Assembly: GCA_964035545.1 (NCBI GenBank) | Contig: OZ037765.1 | Location: 34,237,504-34,301,503, forward strand | From: Bugula neritina | Lineage: Eukaryota > Bryozoa > Gymnolaemata > Cheilostomatida > Bugulidae | DNA: 64,000 nucleotides | Direction: 5' to 3' | Shown here: positions 46,017 to 59,600 of the stretch, piece after piece | Layout: every line of letters starts with the position of its first letter | How positions within the stretch are numbered: the stretch's first letter is position 1 | Notes under the pieces: model-generated | The model's input: only the letters and a program-made list of their open reading frames with translations | The model's database searches: none | Told to the model about the DNA's origin: nothing | Translations under genes and position numbers: made by a program

Positions 46017-46936
46017 ACTATATCCACATTTTGGTCAAAAGCCTAGCGTTATTGCATGTTAATTATTAATGCAATGAGGTTTTGCAAACTGTACACCACC
46101 ATAAGTAACCTTTTATGTTTGATTGTACTAACGTCTGGCTTTACATTTAATCATCTTCTAGGTTAACACATATTAAACCTGTCAAATTTGTTCTTTTGGG
46201 GATATTTCCTTGATGTATCTAGTGGAAGCTCAGGGGTTTTATTTTAAAACCAAGTTAACATACTCTTCTTTGGTGTGCTTTATTGTGTGTAAGGAGGTGT
46301 GGCGGTATCACCTTATGGATTAGACTAGTACTCTAATAAACTCCAAGTAGGTTTTCAACCAATTTCTGCTTGCCAATGAGTTATCAATTCAAATTGCTCT
46401 TTATAAATAACCAACGCACATTTTCTGATTAGCAATCTTCCTCTGTTTTGATCTATTATTCTTTTTCTGTGCACGGCAGTGTATTAGTTATTTAAAGTAA
46501 TCAGGTTGCATTTGGAGAGCACTTGTTACCTGCCTCTATATTCTTCCATCTTTTTGAGATATTCAGCAATTTTTCTGTACAGGTTGGACTTAGTGTCAGA
46601 ATAAACCTAACTGCAGTTGAGTAAGACTACAATACATTACGTCATTACAGTCAACAAGTATGGGACAAGACTGAATATTTATATAGTTTGCAGCAATGCC
46701 CTGTCGTCATGTAGCTGGTATGGTATGAAAATAATAGTGAGGTGCACATTTCAACACAGATTTTTTTCAGAAGAATTATAATTCACAATGGCTTTAAATT
46801 GCATAAATTTGCATCAGAAGCGCTCTGAGGGCTTCGGCAGCCGGGGCGCTGCCCCGGACCCCGCCGGGGGCCTGGGCAGCTCCCTGGACCCCGGCCTGAG
46901 AGTATGGCCTAGAATATTTTTGCCACTACATCCCTG

Positions 46937-48325
46937 TATCTACTCTATATGTATACTATACTATATCTACTCTATACACTATACTACATCTACTCTATAC
47001 ACTATACTATATCTACTCTATACACTATACTATATCTACTCTATACACTATACTATATCTACTCTATACACTATACTATATCTACTCTATACACTATACT
47101 ATATCTATACTCTATACACTATACTATATCTACTCTATACACTATACTATATCTACTCTATACACTATACTATATCTACTCTATACACTATACTATATCT
47201 ACTCTATACACTATACTATATCTACTCTATACACTATACTATATCTACTCTATACACTATACTATATCTATACTCTATACACTATACTATATCTACTCTA
47301 TACACTATACTATATCTACTCTATACACTATACTATATCAACTCTATACACTATACTATATCTACTCTATACACTATACTATATCTACTCTATACACTAT
47401 ACTATATCTATACTCTATACACTATACTATATCTACTCTATACACTATACTATATCTACTCTATACACTATACTATATCTACTCTATACACTATACTATA
47501 TCTACTCTATACACTATACTATATCTACTCTATACTATACTATAAATACTCTATACACTATACTATATCTACTCTATACACTATACTATATCTACTCTAT
47601 ATACTATACTATATCTACTCTATATACTATACTATATCTACTCTGTACACTATACTATATCTACTCTATACACTATACTATATCTATACTCTATACACTA
47701 TACTATATCTACTCTATACACTATACTATATCTACTCTATACACTATACTATATCTATACTCTATACACCATACTATATCTACTCTATACACTATACTAT
47801 ATCTACTCTATACACTACATTATATCTACTCTATACTATACTATATCTACTCTGTACACTATACTATATCTACTCTATACACTATACTATATCTATACTC
47901 TATACACTATACTATATCTATACTCTATACACCATACTATATCTACTCTATACACTATACTATATCTACTCTATACACTACATTATATCTACTCTATACT
48001 ATACTATATCTACTCTGTACACTATACTATATCTACTCTATACACTATACTATATCTACTCTATACATTATACTATATCTACTCTATACACTATACTATA
48101 TCTACTCTATACACTATACTATATCTACTCTATACACTATACTATATCTACTCTATACACTGTACTATATCTACTCTATACATTATACTATATCTACTCT
48201 ATACATTATACTATATCTATACTCTATACACGATACTATATCTACTCTATATACTATACTACATCTACTCTATACACTATACTATATCTATACTCTATAC
48301 ACGATACTGTATTAACTCTATACTA
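46937..48325. repeat. 21-bp minisatellite, long array (about 1.4 kb)
   Basis: Roughly 65 copies of a unit containing TATCTACTCTATACACTA, with occasional 2-3 base insertions and single substitutions. Because the unit is a multiple of three without stops in some frames, frames of up to 529 codons run through it. They are artefacts. Confidence 0.93.
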
Positions 48326-48882
48326 TATATCGAGGGCTACTGAAAGGGAATATTTCATGGCGAGGGCCACATTGTAAAATTTAACTTGGGCTGGAGGCCA
48401 CAGCATCTGTAATTTAAAATAACTCTATTCCAAATGCCTGTGAATCATTACACAATGAAGTCCCAATAATTAGGTACTGCAAGCTGTATGTTTTTAGCAT
48501 ATATGAAAATGGGGCATTTAAAAGGCGGTTGTCCACTCGAATTCATATACCTGTGCAAATAGTTTTATCTGTTATGCCTTTGAAGGCCACATAAATGTAG
48601 GGGAGGGGGAGGGGAGGCACATCCATGCCACCTGTTGGACAGCTCTGCTTGAGGCAACGAGCAATAAATATTTTAAGAGTTGTATTCCTTTAAAGTGAAA
48701 ATTTACTTTGCTTCGGATATGGTTTTCAACAAAAATTATAACATTTGTAATATATACAAAAATGTGTTTCCATAAAAAAAATTTATGAGTAAATTTGACT
48801 ATAAAAACTGAATTTGTGAATAATTGTAGTACGCGAACGACAGAATAAAACCATTACATGTGCAGTTCCGGCGTACAAAGTC
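48326..48882 (+). promoter_or_regulatory. NOL11 copy 2 upstream region
   Basis: From about 48470 the sequence aligns with 3894-4303. The GCAGTTCCGGC block just before the ATG is kept. The segment 48326-48470 (GAGGGCTACTGAAAGGG) is not in the copy 1 flank and may be a small repeat fragment. Confidence 0.35.
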
Positions 48883-51032
48883 ATGGCTACTACCAGTGAA
48901 TCAACCGCAACTGCAATAAATGATACTTGGGCCATTGCTTCCTTTTCAAAGGCGAATGAATTTTTGGGATTCTCTTCATTTGACACTAGCAATGTTATTT
49001 TGACAAATAGGCAGTCTATGTCAATATATAAGGTAACATATTTCATTTTCTGTAATGCTAATTTGAGGAATTTTTATAAACATAATCATAATAAAATTAA
49101 TATTGTTGTACTAGTCAAGTAGTAGTACAGTACTACTAGACACTAGTATAAGTATAATTACAACCAGTAGTACTTATAGTAGTATTAGTACTACTACTAG
49201 TACTAGTAGTACTAATAGTACTACTACTAGTACTAGTACTAAACGCTTAAACAGTAACCAGTACCCGGTCCAGATGCAGCAGACGTTGTACTCAAGTTCA
49301 AGTTGTAGTAGTACTACTACTAGTACTATGGTAGACTGGTAGGACCTGTACTTTGACTTGCAGTAAAATTCATACTTATTACGTAGTTACACTTTGACTT
49401 TCAGTTTTTTGCTTTCAGTTTTAGTGTTCGTAGTACAACTTCTATTAAATTTTGTTTATTTCTAACAGTAGCTGACTAACTCTAGTAACTTAAACTGGTG
49501 TGAGTATATCTAAACTAAGATTGGTAAAAACACAACTTTAGTTAGTTACTGTAACACTAACTATTAGTTGGAGTCTACTTCATGACTTGTATTTGTACGA
49601 ATAGTGATAATCACAGTATGAATAACTCAATAACTATAAGCGAAGATAAGTTAAAGTGTTTTAGTAAAATTAAATAACAACTTACTCTTACTGACTAAAC
49701 ACTCGGTCAAAGTCATTCACGGTCGCTAAAAAGTGAATAGTGGTATAATAGTAAAGTCAATTCAACGTAGGGCTAATGCAGCTCTGAGTGACGCCGAGTC
49801 AAACAGTTATTAATTATTATGATAATCGATGTAAACAGCAGAAATTTTTTCAACTTGATTTTAAATTGACTAATTCGTAATAACTATAAGTCTTGGATTA
49901 AATCAGTTGATACTCGCGTTTTAATTAAGCCTCTCGGTGAATGGCACTGAGTCCTAACAAATATTTAAAGTGAATTTCAGTGATTACTATTGAGTATTGA
50001 AATGTGATGACACACATTTACTAACTTAGCTTTTAGTTACTTTAAAATTTATTTTATTCATACTCAGTTGTTGAGTAATTAGCATAAATCAACCAGTGTA
50101 GTTCAATTTAAAATCATACTCAATCACAATAGGCTTTATTTTTTTGCTAAACTAATTCTAAATGACCATAAAATTTATGCTATGATGAGTTGTTTGTATC
50201 GCTTTTAAAATGATCTTATAATTTTGTTATTGAGTTGAGGAAATAAATTTAGTTATTTCAGAGTTTCACCGGCCTGGATGAGTATTCTCTGCAGTACAGC
50301 CTCTTTCTCATATAAATCACTGTGGAATAAATTATTACTGAAAGTAATAATAACTTGACATGTGTTTATATGCTTCGTTCATGAGCGTATTTTTCTGTTT
50401 AGAATATTAATAAATACTAGAGTTTGAGTTGTGATGAACTTAGGTGAGTGATCAGCAGACAGTCTCAAGTTGTACTCTCAAATCAGAGAGCAGTTTCTGT
50501 CTGCCTGTGGTTTATGATCACGGAAGAAGAACATTATGTTGGTTTGGTTGAGAATATTGGGAAGAAGAGACTTTGTGTCTGGACAAATGAACTTTCTAAC
50601 TACAAGGACTGGAAGAAGAAACTGGTAAATCTCTCACTTTGAGTATTTCACGTGTTTTGTGATTTATAAGATAACATGTTTACAATAACACAATTTGTTG
50701 GTCATTTGGTGGAGTATATTTATAGCATTGGAAATGTTGGAGTGGTGAGAATAGAATATAGAGAATGATAACCTAATGATGATTGGTTTATAATACAAGT
50801 GTAACTGTTGTAGTTATCAACTGAGGTGACTGAACTGGTAGAAGTAGAGAAGACAGAACCACTGGTGGTCACATCTAATAACTGTGTGTGCTGGTTGTCT
50901 CATGTGGAGGACACTTCACTGTCTGTCCATCTGCTGCCTCCAGATCTGAGAGATGCTGACGTGGAGATTAGTCAGTTTAAAAGTTACAGTTGGAGTAATA
51001 GAACTGAGATTGTCTACATTGTGACTGTTGAT

Positions 51033-51420
51033 GTGAGTATCACAATGTGTCAGTGTGGTGTCACAATGTGTCAGTATGATGTCACAGTAGTCAGTATGGT
51101 GTCACGATGTGTCAGTTAGTATAATGTCACATGTGTCAGTTAGTATAATGTCACATGTGTCAGTATGGTGTCACATTAGTCAGTAAAGTTACAATGTGTC
51201 AGTGGAGTGTCACTGTGTATCAGTATGATGTCACAATAGTCAGTAAAGTGTCACAATGTATCAGTATGGTGTCACAGTAGAGTGTCACAGTAGAGTGTCA
51301 CAGTAGAGTGTCACAGTAGAGTGTCACAGCAGAGTGTCACAGTAGAGTGTCACAGTAGAGTGTCACAGTAGAGTGTCACAATAGAGTGTCACAGTAGAGT
51401 GTCACAGTAGAGTGTCACAG
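51033..51420. repeat. Tandem repeats in NOL11 copy 2 intron 3
   Basis: The same unit families as 6483-6830 (TGTCAGTATGATGTCACA, then CAGTAGAGTGTCA), with different number and order, showing independent repeat turnover after duplication. Confidence 0.85.
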
Positions 51421-52243
51421 TTGTTGACATGCATCATCATCATTGCTGTTGAAATATCTACAGTTTCTGTTGTTATTTCGGAGACGGCACCTTGTATAAA
51501 AGTTACAGTTCAACAACAAGTAGGTGTTTGGTAAGTCTACGCAAGTGTTTCTCAACTACACAGATGTGACATCAGTGTGTAGAGTTGTCCCTCATGCTGA
51601 GTCTAATTACATTGCTACTAGTGAGTTTGATATTATTGAATATATACTGTGTCTCTGTATGACGTCACCTTTACAATAACCAGTTTATCTGAAATACTCT
51701 ATACAGGTGGTAAGGGTGAGATACTATACTCTACCGGTACATCTGAAGAAGTTATTTCCTCTCTCAACTCAGAGTTTTCTACTCAGTGTGTCTCTCTTCA
51801 CCTACTAGACTCTGACCAGCTTCTCATTGCAACATCTCACAGCTCTACGAATACAGGCTAGTATAGTTTACCTTTTCTGAAGATGATTGTTCTAGTAGAG
51901 TAGTTTTACTGTAACTGTATGCCTCCTTTACTTGAATATGAGTAGATGTAAGCCAATCAGTGTAACTGTACTCATAGCACCTGTTTAGACGTGTCACAGT
52001 TGAAGTATGGTGACATATGCTGGTCTTGTAGGTGTCTTACTTATATTCAGTATCAAGTTCAGAACTACGAGGGTTCTAAAGAATCTAGACAGTGAGCTCT
52101 ACGGTGATAAACCTGTGACTCTTCTGCCTCCATACATACTGACTCACACGGAGAGCTCATTGCAGGCTCACTCGTATAAGTATAGCAAGTTGACACTAAG
52201 GAGCATGATGGGCAGTTCGAGACTGTCTGCTGATTCTGAGTTG

Positions 52244-52680
52244 GTGAGTCACCAGGTTATTCAGTGAGTTACCAGGTTATTATTCAGTGAGTTACCAGGT
52301 TATTCAGTGAGTTACCAGGTTATTCAGTGAGTTACCAGGTTATTCAGTGAGTTACCAGGTTGTTCAGTGAGTCACCAGGTTATTATTCAGTGAGTTACCA
52401 GGTTATTCAGTGAGTTACCAGGTTATTATTCAGTGAGTCACCAGGTTATTCAGTGAGTTACCAGGTTATTCAGTGAGTTACCAGGTTATTATTCAGTGAG
52501 TTACCAGGTTATTATTCAGTGAGTCACCAGGATATTCAGTGAGTTACCAGGTTATTCAGTGAGTTACCAGGTTATTCAGTGAGTGACCAGGTTATTCACT
52601 GAGTTACCAGGTTATTCAGTGAGTTACCAGGTTATTCAGTGAGTTACCAGGTTATTCAGTTAGTCACCAGGTTATTCAGT
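52244..52680. repeat. 20-bp minisatellite in NOL11 copy 2
   Basis: About twenty copies of GAGTTACCAGGTTATTCAGT, several with an extra ATT. Homologous to 7651-8056 and also beginning at the exon 6 donor. Confidence 0.9.
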
Positions 52681-53235
52681 CATTGCATTGCTGTGATTTT
52701 AGTTTGAGGTTTAAGAATTGCTTCTCTTTTCAAACTTCTTCAACGCCCAAGAGTGCATATCAACCTAATTTGTGTTTTATAAGATTATCCTCCTGTCTGA
52801 TTTTACCATGGATGCCGATTCCAAAGGAGATGCTGGAGTTGACCTTCACTTCCCACTGGACCAGCTCTGAAGGTGTGTCTATATGTTTTCAGTAGAGTCT
52901 AGTTTGGCTGAAGCAGAATCTCACCAAGTCCTCTGCACTATATAACCAGTTTATCCTCTGATGAGTTTCTAGGCTATTCTCAGAATCTAGTCATTTATAT
53001 TCTACTTCAAGAGCATCGAATAGATGGCAGCAGGTAGTGATGAAGTGAGTTAAACTCAGAACTCTTTCAGAAAAGGTATGAATTCACTCTAACAGGTGGA
53101 GTTATTCCCCCCATGTCTCAATATGTATTACATGTGTCCACTTTCTCATTTCTCTATATATATTCTACACAGTTCTCCTCGGTTTCTTAATCCCAGCTGC
53201 TGAAACTCTTTTCTGCAGGCTGGTTGGGAGTTGGC

Positions 53236-53520
53236 AGTGTGGTGTTGCTATGTGATAGTATGTTGCTAGGTGATGCTGTGTTGCTAGGTGATGATGGGTT
53301 GTTAGGTGATAGTTTGTTGCTAGGTGATAGTGTGTTGCTAGGTGGTAGTGTGTTCCTAGGTGATGATATGTTGCTAGGTGATTGTGTGTTGCTAAGTGAT
53401 GGCTTGTGCTAGGTGACAGTGTGTTGCTAGGTGATGATGTGTTGCTAGGTGATAGTGTGTTGTTAGGTGATGCTGTGTTGCTAGGTTACAGTGTGTTTCT
53501 AGATGACAGGGTGTTGCTAG
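53236..53520. repeat. 18-bp minisatellite after NOL11 copy 2
   Basis: Units of TGTTGCTAGGTGATAG type, more diverged than the array at 9056-9285. Confidence 0.85.
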
Positions 53521-53569
53521 GTGATGCAGTGTAGTAACTAACTGTACTATTGGAGGAGAGACACCTTGG

Positions 53570-53690
53570 AGTATTTATATGTATGACTCACTGTTACAAG
53601 TTCATAGGACTTGCTTGATATCATGTGCAAGTCCTTTGAAGTTGACTTCTGAGTTGACAGAGCAGTAAACCACCAACTCAGTCACATGAC
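53570..53690 (-). repeat. Third copy of the NOL11-flank / MULE shared sequence
   Basis: Nearly identical to 9301-9430 and alignable with 20440-20590 in inverse orientation. Confidence 0.6.
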
Positions 53691-56384
53691 TACAATCCAC
53701 TCAGTAGTAATCTGTACTAGAATATATTCTATCATTACATCTCAATACTCACATCTACTGTTTAGTACACCAACACTAACAACAGGCATTACATGTATTT
53801 AGTTATTTGTATTGTGTAATTAGTGAGTGACAGTGACATTGCAACTATCCAACAGTTTAGTACACTTGAACTTGAAAGTTGTTGTTTTGTCATTATCTAA
53901 GTTTTCTTTGCTGTAAGTTAAACATAGAGATTTGTTAGAATTCAAAATTTTATTAAAATACTTCAAGATAACTTGACCTTGTCCCCATTCTAATACTTAT
54001 AAACTGAAGTAATATTTATGCTGTATTATATGAATAGATACATTTAATCTATTTGATTACCTCCTATTACACATCTATACTACTTTACTCACACCCTTCT
54101 CTACTCACAGGATTATAAACAATGAAGAGTTGCTAACCACAGCCATTATTATTTATTTGTTACAATTTCAAGGTCAACCAGAGAGTAAAGCAGTGCAATG
54201 AATAAACTGCATCTAAGTTCAAAGCTGGAAATGACAGTTTTATATCTCATATATTTTCTTTTATTATTCTATAGGGATAATTATCTTACTAATCATTGAT
54301 TTGAATTTATTCTAATTGACAAAAATCACTCCTACTTGAAATAAATTATATACGAAATATTGAAAGATGCTCACTAAACTAGATTGAATAGTGTTGGGGT
54401 GTCAACATGCAAGAATACTGCTTCCTGTTTGGGTATCAGTGAGCTTCATATATACTGCAAATTGTGAAAGAAGCAGAGGCTGTTACTCTACTATAAAGAG
54501 ACTGCTCTTCACAGTGATATGTCAATTACATAACTTTTAGTCTTTAAGAAATGCTCCCTCTGTATCTTATGGTTCAAAAGAAGAGTTTGGACTCCGTATT
54601 GTGGCTGATTATATTCCATGTGTGTATAGGATCAAACTGGCTAAATTTACTATCAGTGAGTTAATTCTGGAATATTACTACTTCATGAGTCTAGACTTCA
54701 GGACCTCAGCTTATATTTTAACCCCTAGATACTAATAATTACTTGCTTATTGGAACCAGTAATATGTTGGCTTACTTATAAAGGTGAGCATTAAATAGAT
54801 ACATGGAAAGACAGAGATTGGTGTGTCCCACAAGGCTAGTTTTGCATGTTGGCATCTCATTACAGATAATACTATTAGTACTTTGCTTTTATTAGTCTAT
54901 TATCATCATTTTAAAATATACATTGATTTCACACAAACTTTCATTGGAGAAATTAGCATTTAAGTCACCAAAAATAGTCCTTCAAAAAACTATAATAGAC
55001 GAGAGGTTAGTTTGTAGGCAACACAGGTAATGTAGAGGAATTCATGATAATATGTCTTCATAAAGATGCAAAGGTATTAGGACTAGTAGCTGGACCAGTA
55101 TTAGGACTAGTACCAGGGCCAGTATTAGGACTAGTAGCTGGACCAGTATTAGGACTAGTAGCTGGACCAGTAGCTGGACCAGTATTAAGACTAGTACCAG
55201 GGCCAGTACCAAGGGGACTAATAAGGCTACTACTCAGTTCCAACACAGCATTTTCCACTGTATATGCAGACAAATTCTACATGATTTAAACCATCACAGT
55301 TGTTGGCCTAGACATAAATATATTTTTAACCGGAATAATAATAATAATGGAGAAAGGTTGTGTTCTAGATAAGAAAACATGTTACTGTTACAATATAAGG
55401 TTCTACTAACTCGACAGTCTATAATAAAGTGCCACTCCAATAGCCAATATCCAAGCCATACAAGCTGGTAGGAAATCTGGACGCCTGTAAGGCAGTTAGC
55501 CAATCACCTCAGGTTAGCTTGTAGCTTATCTACTAAAGACTATAAACTACATTATATTCCATGCCCTCCTTTTTATAGAGATGAACTACAGTATATGCCA
55601 GCCGTAATAATTCCAGTGGTTTATAGCTTTATTACTGTAGAACCAAGACTAGAAGAACATAAACATATCATCTGCCTGCAGGTTTGACCAGCTTGAAAAA
55701 CCCAGCTATTACCAAAAGCTTCAAATAAAGCTAAAGCAGAAATATGCTTTCTAAAGTTTCCTCATTAAAAAAGTTTCTGGAGGGAATCTTTGGAGTTGTA
55801 AAGTCATAAACAGAGTACCTTTAGTGACAGATTCCATGAATCCATTTAATTAATTGCTTTGACTTATATATTTGTATTATCTCTTAACATAATCTTATGA
55901 AATGTTTTACATATTATAATAACAGTAAGTATATACTATATAATAACAATAAGTATATACTATATAGTAATACAAAGTACATACTATATAATAATAGTAA
56001 GTATATACTATATAATAATAATAAACTCTCTCCATAGGTCATGATTCATTCTCACAAGATTCCATATAGATCATGAAAAGGGCAAGGACCCTGTGTTTTG
56101 TCTTTTTTCTTATGTGTACTTGTTTATGCATGTGTGTTTAGGGACAAAAACAGTAAATTCAAATATCAGGAATTATATTACAAACAAGTTGAGCATAACT
56201 TGTGTATCACAGCTACGCGTATTCGCCTATTCTTATAGCCATCACCATATCAGCTAACGAAGCTTTTCATTATACCAGCATGTTCACATATCTTCACATT
56301 TCTCACTGGTTATAGGCAGTATAGCTGATTTGTCAACTGCAAAGGTACTATATAAACTAGAACTAATACCAAAGAGTATACATA
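53691..56384. other. Intergenic region before receptor C, with a 24-bp minisatellite
   Basis: Unique AT-rich DNA without a recognisable exon. At about 55075-55215 a 24-bp unit with AGCTGGACCAGTATTAGG occurs about six times, producing a spurious GPVLGLVA-type frame. At about 55915-56025 there are four copies of an AAGTATATACTATATAATA unit. Confidence 0.45.
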
Positions 56385-56660
56385 GCTTGAGTGAATATCA
56401 TTATTCTAAATGTGTCTAACGTCAATACCAAAGAGCATAATTTCAACAACCTATCACGTGATCATATAAACACTATTACTTGCAGCGCAGCACTAACTAG
56501 CACACACTAAGAGGGAAGTCACTTATCCCTTCCTAGTCATAGTGAGAAGATAATCAAGTTAGTTTATGGAGGATATTATGTAACATGTGCAGATGGTGAA
56601 GAGTATCTCAACTCACCTGCTGACTTCATTTTAATTCACTGTAAGTACAATTTATTTATT
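56385..56660 (+). promoter_or_regulatory. Receptor C leader exon and putative promoter
   Basis: Third copy of the 10738-11030 block, with the palindromic E-box (ATCACGTGAT, about 56454) and ATATAAA kept as in copy i. The exon-like frame ends at 56640 with a GTAAGT donor, phase 1. One residue differs (YADG against CADG). Confidence 0.5.
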
Positions 56661-59600
56661 ATATAAATGTAAGTGACTTGACAGTTAGTCCACTTTAGTG
56701 CTGTGTGGGCCCATAATAAGTAAATTTAGGTTGAATATGGACACATCTACAGAGTTGATTAACCTGAAAATGAAGAGAATTTAACATTTATTTGATGTTA
56801 TAAAATTTCTCAGTACATCATGTTACAGGTGTTACTTGATTTTACATCCTTTCTAGAGTATATTATATGATATAACTATATGGCTGGTATACATAGTACC
56901 AGTATAGATATGTTACAGAAATGTCAAAAGCTAGATTTAGTTTCTAGTATTCTACCATGTATATAGTTGTTACAGATGAAAATGAAGACTATTGAATACA
57001 ACTAGAGCTGTAACCTGTGACTACAGGATGGGTCAACGTAAATCTGTTCCTAGAGACGAATCAAGTTAGTAAATCATATAAATATAAATACTACCAGTTA
57101 TAGCTGCAGAATTTTTACATTATACGTTTTTATGAGTTATATGACATTCAGTTGCAGCACTAGAGAAATTGAAGTAGCATTAGTTCTATAATTCTCTTAA
57201 AAAAATTTGCATTGGGGTGTGGTTAAAAATCTCACGAGAACATAACTCTATTTGTTACATTTCTGATCTAGAAACACCAGCTTTGTTCAACTTTTTATTA
57301 CTTTGCTCCTAACTTTTTGTTGACCACAACTGGGTGCATTATTGTATAATGTTATTATACTGAAGCTTATATTATAATAATATATTAAAGTATGATATAT
57401 TATTATTATACTGACTTATATTATAATATATCAAAGTATAATATATTGTTATACTGACATATATTATATTATATCACAAATAAAGTGTTATTATTATTTT
57501 ATATTATATTGTAACTAATATACTAACCTACATCATGTTACGTTACAATAATTGTAGTAACCTTAGTAAACTGTTATAACATGCACATTTTACTGACCTA
57601 TATTGCTTTATATTACATTATATTACACTAGAATACTATAACACATACTGTACAGAAGTATAAACAACATGGCTACCCTTTACCTGTCATCTGCTATAGT
57701 TGATGTCTGCATCAGTTACAGGGATGAGTCATACTCTTAGGTATAAACTGACAAAGTGGGCACAACTTGAATATACATTCAGATTTTATCACAGGATTTC
57801 AATTTAATTATCTGTAATTTTAAGTAGTTAAAATGTAAAATGTTTATTGTGTAACTATTGCCAGTTATGGTTCTATGCATTGATAGTGTTTACAAACATT
57901 CTATTATAATAAAAACTTTTATTTATAAAGTAGTGAATATCTTGTAGGGAAGTACAGTGTGTGGTTCAACACATCCAGTATAGATGGAGCTGATGATGAG
58001 TGGATGGAGAATGATATCACATCCTACACTATAGAAGAGATCAATGATATAAGTAGACATCATACAGTTATAACTCATGTTATACTGAAGCATGACATTC
58101 TTCCAAATATCAACAAACTGTTTCCTCATCTCACACATCTGAAGGTATCTGGAGTAGAGAGTGATGCTAACTGGACCAGGTATTATTTTATTACAATATG
58201 AAACTATATTAATAAGTGAGATATTATCTTGTAGTAGAATGTGGAGTAATCTCCCTTCACAATAACACTAGCTTTAGTAACAATTTTTGTATTATTTACC
58301 TTATTTATTGTATTTCTATTTATGCTTCAATTTAAAGTGAGTTGGTGTCATTCAAACATAGTCTAAACATATAATAGTATAATAGTATGTGATAATTATG
58401 TAGAATTGAATATACTGTTACACCTGTATATAATTATTATGTTACAGCATATCTTCACTGAAGAATCTTGAGGTATTGGATATGTCATTCAGTGACTTAT
58501 CTAAAGGTCTACCAAACAATATATGCAGATCCTTACCATCATTGAGAGAATTGTACATGGAGGTCTGTCAACTTCCAACTCTACCAAAAAGGTGTGTATT
58601 ATATTATACATTACGAATTTATCTGCACTATCTTTATTGAGTCAACTAGACTCTGTGTATATTATACGTCACAAGTCAATTATTGTATTCTATTCTATTA
58701 GATATGTATACTCAGATAGAAATGGTATAACAAATTCTCATTTATTACTCTAATAAATCTGGACAAGTAAATTATTTTGCAGTATAACTATATAACTATG
58801 TTGCATTAAATAGGTTATATTGAGAACAGGTGATAATACAGACCCTTTTCCAATGCCCCCCCCCCCCCCCCGGTACTCAATTTCAAGTTAGGAGTTGAGT
58901 CCTCTTCAACAGGGATTGAGTTAAACCATGTTTTAGAGAGAAAACTAATTACAACTTTAAAGTTTGACTGTTATTTAAAATCTCAACTATGCTATGGAAT
59001 TGTTCTTATAGGAGATAGATATTCTGGTATAGCACACATATTAGCAGTTCAAGAAATATTTTACAAACATTTCTTCATAATAAGTTTTGAAAAAAAGTAA
59101 ATTTGAAAGCCTTTTCGTGATTTTGGTTATTGAGCAATGCTGAAGAGCAGTTGAGGTATGAATTCCTTTATTTATTTGTTGTGCTGGCTGTCACCACTTT
59201 GTTTAGATCTGTTAACCTTTCAATTCCTTGGAAAAGGGTCTACTGATATAAAATAAGCTATACTCTTAAGTGAACTATTACACTGTTGAGTGAAATGTAG
59301 AGTGCTAATGATAATACCCAGGAGTTCAATAGACTTTGATGATTTTCTACCCGTGTGTTATATGTTACAGCATATCTTCACTGAAGAATCTTGAGGTATT
59401 GGATATATCACATAACTACCTATTTGAAGGTCTACCTGACAATATATTCACATCCTTACTGTCACTGAGAAAGTTGTACATGATGGACTGTAACCTGTCA
59501 ACTCTACCAAACAGGTGTGTATCATTTAATTGTACATATATAATAATATAGAGTAGGAGAAACTCTACTAACTATACAATATTAATTCATGACTTGGCTG

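Larger units (their letters stand above)
45100..46936. mobile_element. hAT-like non-autonomous element in the minisatellite
   Basis: Inverted ends CAGGGATGTAGTGG at 45100 and CCACTACATCCCTG ending at 46936, each bordered by TATCTACT (8 bp). CAGGG termini with 8-bp duplications are typical of hAT transposons, though within a tandem repeat the flanking match is partly guaranteed. No transposase frame is seen. The interior holds a nested CACAGG MITE (45213-45828), a long inverted repeat (45927-46016) and a GC-rich end (46818-46902). Confidence 0.7.
48883..53033 (+). pseudogene. NOL11: NOL11-like copy 2, degenerate
   Basis: Exons equivalent to copy 1: 48883-49032, 50444-50624, 50814-51032, about 51485-51620, 51707-51856, 52032-52243, 52973-53033. 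Lesions visible against copy 1: an extra G at 50521-50523 shifts frame in exon 2; the exon 4 acceptor TTTCAG has become TTTCGG; a CAG codon in exon 4 is TAG (51521-51523); and the exons matching 8138-8191 and 8352-8497 are missing, replaced by unrelated sequence at about 52683-52895. Exons 3, 5 and 6 remain nearly identical to copy 1, so decay is recent. The GC-type donor of intron 5 is also present here. Confidence 0.75.

Noticed and set aside
46788-48377. A 529-codon open frame of repeated Tyr-Thr-Ile-Ser-Leu residues
   Set aside because: It is a by-product of the 21-bp minisatellite, open in more than one frame, with no splice or start context and no family resemblance.
52683-52895. A 70-codon frame as an extra NOL11 exon in copy 2
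   Set aside because: It has no counterpart in copy 1 and replaces two real exons there; more likely an inserted or rearranged segment in a pseudogene.
55044-55289. Open frames of repeated Gly-Pro-Val-Leu or Thr-Gly-Pro-Asn
   Set aside because: Produced by a 24-bp minisatellite; both strands are open for the same reason.
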